A stretch of DNA of 64,000 nucleotides from CAYONZ01 sp964405465 (GTDB lineage: Bacteria; Bdellovibrionota; Bdellovibrionia; Bdellovibrionales; JAMPXM01). Below are positions 27,061 to 36,101 of this stretch, piece after piece (positions within the stretch are counted from its first letter, which is position 1; each line of letters starts with the position of its first letter). Made by a program: the position numbers and the translations under genes. The notes beneath the pieces were generated by a model. It did not search any database and was not told where the DNA came from. It saw only the letters and a program-made list of their open reading frames with translations. The stretch is from the NCBI GenBank assembly GCA_964405465.1, contig CAYONZ010000003.1:1-64000 (forward strand), read 5' to 3'.

Positions 27061-27942
27061 TTATGTGGTCCCAACACTCACAAGCGAAAGTAGCCATTTA
27101 TCAAGAACAGGAGCCAACAAGAAGATCAACACGCTGAGATTGGTCCATAAAAAAAATGGCAACCACTTATCCCCACCCTGAGTTTTAAAAAACTTTAAAA
27201 ACTCAAACATGATTTTAAATGAAAGCGGAATCACCAAAAAAATATATAGCAAATAAACTGAGGTAAACAATGGAGATGCCAATGCGAGAGCCACATAGGG
27301 AAACATATAAAGTCCCATATGATACTTTGTCGCAGCAGTACCGACTTGTGTAGGTAAAACCGGAATACCACCACTGTTGTAGTCATCTTTAAACCGAATA
27401 GCCAGAGACCAAAAATGTGGCATTTGCCACAAAAACATAATCAAAAATGCATAAACACAATTGGCATTCCAAATTTCATGATTGTTAGCCGCATATCCAA
27501 TCATCACCGGCATAGCCCCAGGAATAGCTCCAGGAACTGCTCCAAACGTCCATCTCTTCTTCCAAAACAAAGTGTAGAGCAAATTGTAAAGTACCACTGT
27601 GGCAAGCCCAAGAAGTGCGACAGTCTGATTGACCAGAAAACCAAAGAAAAGACCAATCACCACGAAACCAATACCAAGAAAATAAGCCTGACCAACTGAA
27701 ATATGTCCTGCCGGAATCGGACGATTCTCGGTTCTTGGCATTTTTTTATCGACTTCCCACTCTTGCGCCTGATTGAGAGCAAAACTACCAGACGAAAGAA
27801 AATATAGACTCAAAAGTGTGATGATTAAATGAGTCCAATCCCATCCCATTTGTAAATCACGACTCAAGGCATAGCCCGCAAAACCGCCGATCAAAACAAA
27901 CGTGACAATTCCAGACTTAGTGAGATCTAAAAAGAGCCTCAT
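27061..27942 (-). CDS. ctaB: Protoheme IX farnesyltransferase (heme O synthase)
   Basis: 293 residues from the ATG at 27942, with GGGAGA upstream, rather than from the longer frame. UbiA-type prenyltransferase with about eight or nine membrane helices. The prenyl-diphosphate binding segment reads ALNQAQEWEVDKKMPRTENR, a variant of the usual NDxxDxxxD, and the second motif is RFKDDYNSGGIPVLP. It adds farnesyl to heme B to give heme O, the substrate of CtaA. Ten bp separate it from ctaA. The N-terminus is slightly short but complete in the first helix. Confidence 0.93.
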   Translation of the reverse strand: MRLFLDLTKSGIVTFVLIGGFAGYALSRDLQMGWDWTHLIITLLSLYFLSSGSFALNQAQEWEVDKKMPRTENRPIPAGHISVGQAYFLGIGFVVIGLFFGFLVNQTVALLGLATVVLYNLLYTLFWKKRWTFGAVPGAIPGAMPVMIGYAANNHEIWNANCVYAFLIMFLWQMPHFWSLAIRFKDDYNSGGIPVLPTQVGTAATKYHMGLYMFPYVALALASPLFTSVYLLYIFLVIPLSFKIMFEFLKFFKTQGGDKWLPFFLWTNLSVLIFLLAPVLDKWLLSLVSVGTT

Positions 27943-28028
27943 AGTTCTCCCGTAAAAACCCATCCACGGGTGAGCGAACACTGTGGTATTCGCGATAAAA
28001 TAGAGGCTCATCCATGAGAACGCTCAAA

Positions 28029-28346
28029 TTAAAGAACGCTATGCTGACCAATGCGAGTAAGAATATCCAATACGCAAAAAATCCAGAGCAAAATTAAAAA
28101 GAACACCCCAGAGCCAATGATCACTCGATTCATTTTGTTATCATATTTCAAATGCATGAAATATCCCAAAACAAGCGAGGCCTTCACCGTTGCAATGGCA
28201 AACGCTATAACAGTATTCAATGCACCAAAATCAATTCGTGATGCCGCTACAGTCACAACTGTCAGCCCAATCAGAATGGAAAAAATCTTCTGATAGGTTG
28301 CGAGTGAAATAATGTGATGTTCTTCTGAGTGTGAATTGCCAGCCAT
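28029..28346 (-). CDS. Cytochrome c oxidase subunit IV family protein
   Basis: 105 residues from the ATG at 28346, chosen because AGGTG is 6 nt before it; an in-frame GTG lies inside that site. Three membrane helices and a His-rich soluble N-terminus (MAGNSHSEEHHI), with the family motif ATVKASLVLGYFMHLKYD. This is the small subunit of bacterial caa3/bo3-type oxidases (CtaF/CyoD-like). It sits between subunit III and heme O synthase, as usual. Confidence 0.88.
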   Translation of the reverse strand: MAGNSHSEEHHIISLATYQKIFSILIGLTVVTVAASRIDFGALNTVIAFAIATVKASLVLGYFMHLKYDNKMNRVIIGSGVFFLILLWIFCVLDILTRIGQHSVL

Positions 28347-28361
28347 TTCTTTCACCTTTCC

Positions 28362-29018
28362 TTAAGAGACCAAATACAAAAGTGGGAAGAGATAAATCCA
28401 AATCAAATCCACCAAATGCCAAAACAGACCCACGCCTTCAACCGGAGTGTAATAGTCTGGTCCAAATTCCCCACGTTTTGCACGAATCAAAACCCAAGTG
28501 ATTAAACCCATTCCAATTAAAACGTGAAATCCATGTAGGCCAGTCATCATAAAATAGAATGAAAAATAAAGACCAAGGTTGTGAACATTTCCCTCACCGG
28601 TGTAATGAAACCAAGATCCGGGCAGTAAACCTTCATGAATTTTATGTTGGTATTCATAAGCCTTAATCGCCATGAAAATGAAACCACAAACAATAGTGAT
28701 CGCCAAATTCATGACAGCTTTACTTTGGTCCTTCACCTGGCAGTAATGAATTCCTAAAGCCATTGTCAGCGAGCTGGTCAACAACACAATTGTGTTCACG
28801 GCACCGAGCTTCCAATCCAAAAACGCAGCGCCCGCCTTGAACAAGTCTGGATACAAATGATGAAAAATCGCATATGCGACGAACAACCCACCGAACATAA
28901 GAATCTCAGTGACAAGAAAAAGCCAAACGCCCTCTTTGCTGGTAAGATACTCATGCTCAGCATCTTTAAAATGGTGAGCGGGATGATGATGTGTGCCTGC
29001 TGTTTTAACGGTACTCAT
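28362..29018 (-). CDS. ctaE: Cytochrome c oxidase subunit III
   Basis: 218 residues, overlapping the end of subunit I by 14 nt, so coupled. Five predicted helices, fitting the short bacterial form. Family motifs include FLVTEILMFGGLFVAY, TGLHGFHVLIGM and GLFWHLVDLIWIYLFPLLYL. The first 20 residues are His-rich (GTHHHPAHHF). Subunit III stabilises the proton-pumping core formed by subunit I. Confidence 0.95.
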   Translation of the reverse strand: MSTVKTAGTHHHPAHHFKDAEHEYLTSKEGVWLFLVTEILMFGGLFVAYAIFHHLYPDLFKAGAAFLDWKLGAVNTIVLLTSSLTMALGIHYCQVKDQSKAVMNLAITIVCGFIFMAIKAYEYQHKIHEGLLPGSWFHYTGEGNVHNLGLYFSFYFMMTGLHGFHVLIGMGLITWVLIRAKRGEFGPDYYTPVEGVGLFWHLVDLIWIYLFPLLYLVS

Positions 29019-30600
29019 AAGGACCTGCCGTAACGATAGGGGTTTCTAAAAAGTTCTCATGTGGAGGAGGAGATGCCGTCTGCCACTCCAGGGTCTTTGC
29101 ACCCCATGGATTAGAAGACGCTTTCTCACCCTTCAATAAGCCATGAATAACTGTGATCGCTCCGATCACAAATCCAATACCAATCATATAGGAACCAATT
29201 GTGGAAACTCTATTGAGCGGTTCAAACTGTGGTAAGTAATCAAAATACCGACGAGGCATTCCTTTGGCACCCAGAATAAACTGCGGAAAGAATGTCACGT
29301 TGAAACCAATGAAAATGAATACGAATGAGATACGCGCCATCGCATCATTAACCATTTTGCCGAACATCTTCGGAAACCAGTAGTAAATTCCACCCATAAT
29401 GGCCATCAGAGTTCCACCCACCATCACATAGTGAAAGTGCGCCACTACAAAATAAGTGTCATGAAAATGCACATCGATCGCTGTAGTCGCTAACATGATT
29501 CCAGTTACCCCACCGATCAAAAATAAGAACATGAAACCCAAAGCAAAAAGCATTGGAGCCGCCATATTGATCGATGATTTATATAAAGTCGCAATCCAGT
29601 TAAACATTTTGATCGCCGTAGGGACACCCACCAACATGGTCAAAAATGAAAACACGAGACCTGCAACTTCAGATTGACCACTCACAAACATGTGGTGACC
29701 CCAAACAAAAAAGCTCACACCTGCAATTGCCAAACTTGAGTATGCAATCGCCGTATAACCAAAAATTGTTTTACGTGAAAACGCCGCGATCAGTTCGCTG
29801 ATGACTCCAAACGCAGGCAGAATCATGATGTACACAGCCGGATGCGAATAGAACCAAAAGAAGTGCTGGAACAACACCGGATCGCCCCCAAGCGACGGAT
29901 CAAAGAAACCAATATTGAAAATGTTCTCCATCGCCAAAAGTACTAAGGTTATACCCAACACTGGAGTTGCCAACACCTGCAAAATGGCAGTCGAATAAAG
30001 CGCCCATACAAACAGTGGAATCCGATTCATCGTCATTCCCGGGGCACGCAACCAATGAGTGGTTGCTATGAAATTCAGTCCCGTCAAAATAGAAGAAAAA
30101 CCTGCAACAAAACCACCAGCAACCATCATGATGACTGCAGGACGGGTCTGAATACTGTAAGGAGTGTAGAACGTCCAACCAGTGTCTGCACCACCCAAGA
30201 ACAATGAACCCACTGCCAATGCAGCACCGCCCAGGAGACAATACCAACTCAGAAGATTCAAACGCGGAAATGCGACATCTTTAGCGCCAATTTGCATTGG
30301 TAAAAAGAAATTGCCCAAAAAAGCCGGAATGCCTGGAATAATAACCAAGAAAACCATTATCGCACCATGATAGGTCATCAATCGATTGTAGACCTCAGGA
30401 CCAACAATCGTTGGCCCAGATGCTATCAACTCTGTACGAATCAACAACGCAGCAATTCCACCAATTAGGAAGAATAGCATCACTGTAATGAAGTACATGA
30501 TTCCAATGCGTTTGTGATCGAGCGTAGTCAGCCACGACCACAAACCTTTTTCGTGATTTAGATAATTCAAACTTCCATGTGCAGTCGTAGAGCCCGCCAT
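29005..30600 (-). CDS. ctaD: Cytochrome c oxidase subunit I
   Basis: 531 residues from the ATG at 30600 with GGGAG upstream; the GTG two codons earlier is inside the binding-site region. Twelve membrane helices. Catalytic features: His of NRLMTYHGAIM (heme a ligand), the CuB/active-site segment FFWFYSHPAVYIMILPAFG, VWGHHMFVSG, and FHDTYFVVAHFHYVMVGG for heme a and a3. Complete relative to the family (about 530). It reduces O2 to water and pumps protons, using electrons from subunit II. Confidence 0.97.
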   Translation of the reverse strand: MAGSTTAHGSLNYLNHEKGLWSWLTTLDHKRIGIMYFITVMLFFLIGGIAALLIRTELIASGPTIVGPEVYNRLMTYHGAIMVFLVIIPGIPAFLGNFFLPMQIGAKDVAFPRLNLLSWYCLLGGAALAVGSLFLGGADTGWTFYTPYSIQTRPAVIMMVAGGFVAGFSSILTGLNFIATTHWLRAPGMTMNRIPLFVWALYSTAILQVLATPVLGITLVLLAMENIFNIGFFDPSLGGDPVLFQHFFWFYSHPAVYIMILPAFGVISELIAAFSRKTIFGYTAIAYSSLAIAGVSFFVWGHHMFVSGQSEVAGLVFSFLTMLVGVPTAIKMFNWIATLYKSSINMAAPMLFALGFMFLFLIGGVTGIMLATTAIDVHFHDTYFVVAHFHYVMVGGTLMAIMGGIYYWFPKMFGKMVNDAMARISFVFIFIGFNVTFFPQFILGAKGMPRRYFDYLPQFEPLNRVSTIGSYMIGIGFVIGAITVIHGLLKGEKASSNPWGAKTLEWQTASPPPHENFLETPIVTAGPYEYR

Positions 30601-30611
30601 GTTCACACTCC

Positions 30612-31628
30612 CTATTTAACTGATTTAATAAATTCAATAACTGCGTTAACTTCCGAATCCTGTAATTGCCCTGCAAACGGAGGCATCACTGGGTTGAAAC
30701 CCTTCACCACTTTTGCAGATGGCGCCATCAAAGACTCGCGAATATAGTTTTCATCAACTTTAACTGTCGATCCATCTGCGAGTTCCTCCATTTTGCCCCA
30801 AATTCCCTTGAACGAAGGTCCAACCATTTTAGTTCCGTCAAGACTATGACAACCGATACATGCTTTTGATGCATAAATCTGTTTGCCCTGTTCAACCAGG
30901 GACATTCCTGCGCCCGCCTCTTCGGTCAAAAATTTTGAATACTCAGCATCACTCACAACTTTAATTAGACCGCGCATTGCAGAGTGACCGCCACCACAAA
31001 ATTCAGTGCAGAAAACGTTGTACAATCCCTCTTTATCAGCCTTAAACCAAAGCGCTGTGTAACGACCAGGCACAACATCCTGTTTAGTTCGAAAAGCTGG
31101 AATCCAAAAGCTATGGATGACAGGTCTATCGTTAGGATCAGTTCCTGCTGCATTGATTTTTTCAGAAGCCATGATCAATTTCACAGCTCTGTTAACAGGC
31201 ACAACAAGCGTCGAAGGAACTTTTTTGTTTTCAGCATCTACGCTAGAAACAATCTCTTTTCCGCTCTTATAAACAAATCGCCAGTCCCATTTTTTTGCAA
31301 ATACTTGAACCTCTAGTGCATCTTCTGGAAAAGTTCGCATCTGATGGTAGATGTACCATCCCCACCCAAAGGTAAACATAAAGATCAAAAACGGAATAAA
31401 GCTCCAAGCAAACTCAAGCACATGACTATGGGTGATGTATGCCGTCTTGTCGTTTGCCGACTGACGCTTATACTTGAAGACAAAGTAAATCATTCCACCA
31501 ATCATCAATACGAATGAAATCAAGCTCGCCACCAACAAGAAGTTATAGATCTTGTCGACTTGAGCCGCAATTTCAGTCGCCTGTGGAGGCATGAAAAAAC
31601 TAGCATTTGCTCTCGATAACCAGGACAT
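30612..31628 (-). CDS. ctaC: Cytochrome c oxidase subunit II fused to cytochrome c (caa3-type)
   Basis: 338 residues. Two N-terminal membrane helices, then the CuA cupredoxin domain with HSFWIPAFRTKQDVVPG and the CuA ligands in FCTEFCGGGHSAM. A C-terminal class I cytochrome c domain follows (about residues 245-338) with heme motif CIGCH and axial Met in NPVMPPFAG. The fusion defines a caa3 oxidase that accepts electrons from soluble or membrane cytochrome c. No typical signal peptidase II lipobox is seen at the start. First structural subunit gene after the SCO gene. Confidence 0.95.
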   Translation of the reverse strand: MSWLSRANASFFMPPQATEIAAQVDKIYNFLLVASLISFVLMIGGMIYFVFKYKRQSANDKTAYITHSHVLEFAWSFIPFLIFMFTFGWGWYIYHQMRTFPEDALEVQVFAKKWDWRFVYKSGKEIVSSVDAENKKVPSTLVVPVNRAVKLIMASEKINAAGTDPNDRPVIHSFWIPAFRTKQDVVPGRYTALWFKADKEGLYNVFCTEFCGGGHSAMRGLIKVVSDAEYSKFLTEEAGAGMSLVEQGKQIYASKACIGCHSLDGTKMVGPSFKGIWGKMEELADGSTVKVDENYIRESLMAPSAKVVKGFNPVMPPFAGQLQDSEVNAVIEFIKSVK

Positions 31629-31642
31629 AGCGTTCTTTCTCC

Positions 31643-32494
31643 TTAAACCTTTTTATCTCTTCGTTGCCGCATCCAAAAAGGCGCCATAAAACCGGCCATC
31701 ACAAGCACAGCCAAAGCCCCTCCAGCCTTCATAATATTCACCGCGGCCAAGGTGTATTTATTGGCCTTCGGATCATAATGAAAACAAAATAACGTAAACT
31801 TATCTATGATGTTCCCAATCTTGCCATTCGACGCTTCAAGCAAAGCTAGCTTCACCGTCTGCGGCTGAAAGTCGATGCCATATAGATATCGCGAAATTTT
31901 ACCTGCAGGAGTCAAAACATAAGCCGCAGCTGCATGTGCATATTGTTTTTCAGCCTCATCCCATCGATAACCAAAACCCACTTGCTTAGCGAGCGCTTGA
32001 ATCTGCGCTTCATCTCCAGTCAAAAACACCCAGCCCCGCGAACCATCTGCTCGGCCATAGGACTCCAGATAGTTTTTCTTTTTGGCCAGCGCCAGCTCAG
32101 GAGTTTCTTTTGGGTCGATGCTTACGATGATGTGCTTAAATTTTTCACCCAACACCCAATCCATTTTTTTGAAAACATCTTTCATCCCATTGAGGTGCAT
32201 ATTGCAAAGATTTGGGCATGAATAGTAGGCCAAGCTCAAAATGACAGGCTCGCCCTTAAAATAATCGCCAAGCTTCACCGACAATCCATTTTCATCTTTG
32301 AAGCGCAAATTTAAATCTATCGGTGCACCAAGGTGCTCATCAATTCCGATTCCAAGCAGTTCTTTCGGAGTTTCATTGGCCACACCCTCGCGAGCACCCA
32401 ATCCCGCAGCGTCGACAGACAATGGCAAGGCCAAAAGAACTGCAGTCGCCACGGTCAAAAATCTAAAATGAAACTTCGAAAAAAGTTCGTACAT
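31643..32494 (-). CDS. SCO1/SenC copper chaperone with C-terminal membrane helix
   Basis: 283 residues. Signal peptide MYELFSKFHFRFLTVATAVLLALPLSVDA, a thioredoxin-like SCO domain with the copper site YYSCPNLCNM (CxxxC) and a downstream His in KQYAHAAAAYVLTP, and a C-terminal helix ending in RQRRDKKV that likely anchors it. SCO proteins deliver copper to CuA of subunit II. Its ATG shares an A with the stop of the preceding cytochrome gene (TAATG). The C-terminal extension includes FTLFCFHYDP, seen in the long SCO subgroup. Confidence 0.92.
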   Translation of the reverse strand: MYELFSKFHFRFLTVATAVLLALPLSVDAAGLGAREGVANETPKELLGIGIDEHLGAPIDLNLRFKDENGLSVKLGDYFKGEPVILSLAYYSCPNLCNMHLNGMKDVFKKMDWVLGEKFKHIIVSIDPKETPELALAKKKNYLESYGRADGSRGWVFLTGDEAQIQALAKQVGFGYRWDEAEKQYAHAAAAYVLTPAGKISRYLYGIDFQPQTVKLALLEASNGKIGNIIDKFTLFCFHYDPKANKYTLAAVNIMKAGGALAVLVMAGFMAPFWMRQRRDKKV

Positions 32495-33036
32495 TATTTT
32501 AAACCCGGCCCCATTTGTTTCAATTTTGCATCATCGTCTGCGACCTTGTTCTCTGTAATCGAACGAATAAAATGAACAACCGCCAAACGATCAACTGTAG
32601 ACAATTGACCCCAGGCTGGCATTGTTGAGAACCCCTTCGTTACAGTTTCAAAAAGCTCAAGAGTTGATCCCCCGCGCTTCCACTGTCCCGCGACAAGATC
32701 ACGAGGTTTTGGGACCAATGTCGCAGCTGCGGCTCCATCACCCTTGCCACCAGCACCGTGGCACATGGCGCAATTTGTAGCATAAACTTTTTTACCATGA
32801 GCCACCATATCTTCACTAGTCAGCCAAGGCTCTTTTATTCCAGCCACGTCAACCACCTTTGATGCCTCAGGCGTCGCCCCCGCCGCTGGTCCGAGATTGT
32901 CAGGTATCTTGACCTCTTTTAAATCAACCTCCGAAAATCCAAACAGAAGCACAACAAAAAAAACAATCGTTGCGACCATTGAAAAAGTGAAAGCGATCAA
33001 GCCACCTCTGTTGTGGTCGTCCATGTTTACACTCAT
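32494..33036 (-). CDS. Membrane-anchored mono-heme cytochrome c
   Basis: 180 residues from the ATG at 33036, with GAGGAGTG upstream; the open frame starts 13 codons earlier without a signal. A membrane anchor at about residues 13-33 (LIAFTFSMVATIVFFVVLLF), a Pro/Ala linker, then a class I cytochrome c domain with CAMCH and distal Met in FSTMPAW. It probably donates electrons to the caa3 oxidase encoded downstream. First gene of the operon. Confidence 0.9.
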   Translation of the reverse strand: MSVNMDDHNRGGLIAFTFSMVATIVFFVVLLFGFSEVDLKEVKIPDNLGPAAGATPEASKVVDVAGIKEPWLTSEDMVAHGKKVYATNCAMCHGAGGKGDGAAAATLVPKPRDLVAGQWKRGGSTLELFETVTKGFSTMPAWGQLSTVDRLAVVHFIRSITENKVADDDAKLKQMGPGLK

Positions 33037-33349
33037 GAAAACACTCCTCAAATACTGAGCATGCCGACGCACCAAACAAATTTTGTTTGCGACGGTTCAA
33101 TCAAATCTTATTTATAGCCAATAGAAAATAAATCGCATTTTCGGTGGGTCAAATCAAGAATATTCATTTTTCAAGATTTTTTAGAAGTCTTGATAAGGCT
33201 TATGACATTGCTCAGATCCCAGGCATAATCCAAAAAATCTGACGAGACTTTGTGCGTCGCCCCTCATCGCCCTGCCTTGCGCAATTTATTTTAGACTATT
33301 TCAACTACAAAATTGACCGACCTAAACCACACCTGTATAGCTTGCACAC
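33037..33349. other. Divergent promoter region, oxidase operon versus FabG-like cluster
   Basis: 313 bp without a gene. On the minus strand, TTGACC with TATTTT at 16 bp spacing (about 33129-33154) is a weak candidate for the oxidase promoter. The plus-strand promoter of the reductase is listed separately. No other structure was found. Confidence 0.35.
33313..33341 (+). promoter_or_regulatory. Sigma-70-type promoter for the FabG-like gene
   Basis: TTGACC (33313-33318), a 17-bp spacer and TATAGC (33336-33341). Only 8 nt lie between the -10 box and the ATG at 33350, and there is no ribosome binding site, so a leaderless transcript is likely. Confidence 0.5.
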
Positions 33350-34096
33350 ATGAATATAAAATATAATTTCACAAATAAAAATGTAGTCGTAACTGGTGGT
33401 GCTCGTGGAATCGGTCTCGAGATCACAAAACAGTTCCTTGAGGCCGGTGCAAACGTGATGGTTTGGGATTACTCAACAGACACACTAGATCAAGCAAAGA
33501 AAGATCTTTCTGCTTTTTCAGGTAAAGTGTCTTTCCAACAAGTTGATGTTTCCAAAATGACCTCGACAACTGAGGCTGCCAACAAGTTGCCTTGGGCCGT
33601 AGACGTAATTGTAAACAACGCCGGAATTACTCGCGACAAATCCCTCGTCAAAATGACAGAAGAAGATTACCTCGCGGTAATTAACACGAATTTGAATGGT
33701 GTTTTTTATGTTACAAAGTCGACACTAGAAAAATTCAACCCAGCAAACAACAACAAGCGCATCATTAATATCGCTAGTATCGTGGCCCTCTATGGCAATT
33801 TCGGCCAAACAAATTATGTTGCTGCAAAAGCTGGAGTCGTTGGATTCACTAAAACCTGGTCCCGTGAGTTGAGCCGCAAGGGATTCACCGTAAATGCGAT
33901 TGCGCCGGGATTCACAATGACTCCGATGGTTGAAGCGATGCCTAAAGAAGCTCGCGATGCTGTTGAACAAAAAATTCCTGTTGGGCGCTGGGGAAAACCT
34001 CAGGACATTGCGAATGCCTGCCTGTTTCTTGCTTCTGAAGACGCAAGTTATATCACGGGAACAGTGATCAGTGTTGATGGTGGATTGGTCTGCTAA
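33350..34096 (+). CDS. Short-chain dehydrogenase, 3-oxoacyl-ACP/acetoacetyl-CoA reductase type (FabG/PhaB-like)
   Basis: 248 residues. The NADPH-binding motif TGGARGIG, VNNAGITRD, the catalytic Ser in NIASIVALYG, Tyr-Lys in NYVAAKAG and the FabG-like end EDASYITGTVISVDGGL are all intact. Family length is about 245, so the ATG at 33350 is the natural start although it has no ribosome binding site. It likely reduces a 3-ketoacyl thioester to the 3-hydroxy form. It heads a co-directional set of two alpha/beta hydrolases, a KAS III-like protein and an acyl-CoA ligase, but a 147-bp gap follows it, so it may be its own transcript. Confidence 0.88.
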   Translation: MNIKYNFTNKNVVVTGGARGIGLEITKQFLEAGANVMVWDYSTDTLDQAKKDLSAFSGKVSFQQVDVSKMTSTTEAANKLPWAVDVIVNNAGITRDKSLVKMTEEDYLAVINTNLNGVFYVTKSTLEKFNPANNNKRIINIASIVALYGNFGQTNYVAAKAGVVGFTKTWSRELSRKGFTVNAIAPGFTMTPMVEAMPKEARDAVEQKIPVGRWGKPQDIANACLFLASEDASYITGTVISVDGGLVC

Positions 34097-34243
34097 CGAT
34101 TCTGCTTTCTGCCGAGCAACGAATGTTGTTGGTTTTTGATTTCATTCAACGCTCGGGAAAAGTAGCCCATAAATGTGGCATTTCAAGCCAGGTTTTAAAA
34201 TGCGTTTAAAGCATTGTTAATTTTCTTTCGAGGGGAAGTGAAA

Positions 34244-35251
34244 ATGAAAAAGATCAAAGCGTTGTGTTTCGCCTTATCCGTTCTTTTGTTTTCGACATTT
34301 TCACTTGCAGCCGAACAGTCGCGGTTTACTGGCTTTGTTCCGGTTTCTTCAAAACAAACCCTTTTTGTCGATCATCTTGTAGCCACACCTGGAATGCCAA
34401 CGGTAGTTTTGATCAATGGCTTGACCTACAGCACTTCATCTTGGGACTCTTTCGTCAATCAACTCAAAGGAAATGGCCTCGGAATTTTGAGATTTGATTT
34501 TAGAGGCCAAGGCAAAACCATTATCCATGATGGCCCAATACGAGATCGAATCGAGTTTAACCAACAGCTCTTGGATTTTCGCAATCTGCTTCATTCACTT
34601 AAGCTTGATGGTCAAAAACTAGTGATTTGTGGACTTTCATATGGCGGCGGTATTGCGACGGCATTTTCAGCACAATACCCAGAATTAGTGAAATCAACGA
34701 TTTTGATGGCGCCTTTCGTTGCTCCTCTTACTCCGCTTGATAATATTATTCGTTCGCAGGTTGCTGAAGCACGTATGTTGAATCCATTTCTCAATTTGAG
34801 TGATGATGAGATTTACGACTACTACCTGCATCTTTCTGTTTACAGTATGTTCCCCTCAGCTGAGCCCGTTGTCCTGACTCATCCCTACTTTCTCGAGGGA
34901 GTCTTCCGCCTAACGCAGGGAATTCGCAAGTTTTACGCAAGTACCGTGGTCAAATCTCTTCCCGACTCCTCCGTTCATCTGATGGTAGCCATGCAAGATC
35001 AGTATGTCCCACTGCAAATGCTGGAAGAATTCTGGAGTATTGTGCCCGCTGAAAAGAAAGCAAGTCGCATTTATATCGCGGCCTCTGAGCACCGAATGCC
35101 AGAAGCTATTCCTGGATACTCAGCCGCTTGGGTAAAGCAAATCATTAAAGGAAATCCAAAAATTTCTGGTGGCCAAACTTTCTACGGTGTTCCTATCTAT
35201 GGAACCGCCTACACAAACTCTGGTACCAATATCAACGTTTTTTCGGAGTAG
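34244..35251 (+). CDS. Exported alpha/beta hydrolase
   Basis: 335 residues from the ATG at 34244 (GAGGGGAAG upstream). The signal peptide MKKIKALCFALSVLLFSTFS followed by LAAEQ marks export. The alpha/beta hydrolase core shows the oxyanion segment VLINGLTYSTSSW, FDFRGQGKT, the nucleophile elbow CGLSYGGG (Ser near 132) and a late catalytic His in ASEHRMPEAIP. The activity could be esterase, lipase or lactonase. It ends in a tail without known motifs (FYGVPIYGTAYTNSG). Three nt separate its stop from the next hydrolase start, so the two are co-translated. Confidence 0.8.
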   Translation: MKKIKALCFALSVLLFSTFSLAAEQSRFTGFVPVSSKQTLFVDHLVATPGMPTVVLINGLTYSTSSWDSFVNQLKGNGLGILRFDFRGQGKTIIHDGPIRDRIEFNQQLLDFRNLLHSLKLDGQKLVICGLSYGGGIATAFSAQYPELVKSTILMAPFVAPLTPLDNIIRSQVAEARMLNPFLNLSDDEIYDYYLHLSVYSMFPSAEPVVLTHPYFLEGVFRLTQGIRKFYASTVVKSLPDSSVHLMVAMQDQYVPLQMLEEFWSIVPAEKKASRIYIAASEHRMPEAIPGYSAAWVKQIIKGNPKISGGQTFYGVPIYGTAYTNSGTNINVFSE

Positions 35252-35254
35252 TTG

Positions 35255-36070
35255 GTGGCGCGTACCTCCTGGCCAGATTTTCAAATGAATTACGACACTC
35301 ATTCTAATATGGGTGTTCATGATACGCTTTTCATTCACGGAAATTTGGCTTCCAATCGATGGTGGGAACCGTCTTTTAAAATCTGGAAGGCGCAAGCCAA
35401 TAAGAGCTCCACAGGTCGATTTATTTGCGCTGAATGGCGTGGATGTGGCAAAAGTTCTGGCCCTCAATCGGTTGAAGAATTTCAACCGCATCTTTTAGCC
35501 AAAGACTACGTGCATTTAGCCAAAGAACTTGGACTTCAAAATGTTCGAATTGTTGCTCATTCAGCAGGAGGCCTGATAGGCCTACTGGCGCTTCAACAGG
35601 CTCCCGAAATCTTTAAAGCAGCGGTGCTTCTTGATCCAGTTTTTCCTGGAGGCGTGCCGTTCCCAGAGGAACGCCTAGAAGCGTTTAGGCGCCTCCCTGA
35701 TAGTCGAGAATTTTGTGGTCAAGTCATGGCAGCAACCATTCACGGTGTCGATCAACAATCGACATTTTTTCAGGAACTCTTAGACGATGCGTTTACAGCA
35801 CATCCACTTGTTTACTCTGGAGTTCCCAGCACGCTGAAGAACATCAATTACTTGCATTTGTTAGCAGAGATCAAACAGCCGATTTTAATTTTACACGGAG
35901 AACATGACTGGGTTTTACCAGTTGAGGCGTCTCAGAGGCTCGCGGACCTTTTGCCCAATGCTCGTTTTGAATTGATTCATGAGCATGGACATTCGTTGAA
36001 TGTAGAAGATCCCAAGCTCTTCGTTTCATTAGTTGACCGTTTTTTGTTTAGTCACACTTCAGCCAATTGA
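35255..36070 (+). CDS. Cytoplasmic alpha/beta hydrolase
   Basis: 271 residues from the GTG at 35255 (GGAG 6 nt upstream); a TTG one codon earlier is too close to that site. No signal peptide. HGNLASNRWW (oxyanion region), EWRGCGKSSGP, the nucleophile elbow VAHSAGGLIG (Ser near 103), the acid in HGEHDWVLP and His in HEHGHSLN complete the triad. It is only distantly similar to the exported hydrolase before it. It may act on the acyl thioester or ester made by the neighbouring KAS III-like and ligase proteins (inference). Confidence 0.8.
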   Translation: MARTSWPDFQMNYDTHSNMGVHDTLFIHGNLASNRWWEPSFKIWKAQANKSSTGRFICAEWRGCGKSSGPQSVEEFQPHLLAKDYVHLAKELGLQNVRIVAHSAGGLIGLLALQQAPEIFKAAVLLDPVFPGGVPFPEERLEAFRRLPDSREFCGQVMAATIHGVDQQSTFFQELLDDAFTAHPLVYSGVPSTLKNINYLHLLAEIKQPILILHGEHDWVLPVEASQRLADLLPNARFELIHEHGHSLNVEDPKLFVSLVDRFLFSHTSAN

Positions 36071-36101
36071 AATTCATTTTGAGATCAAGAAAGGATTTTG
36101 A

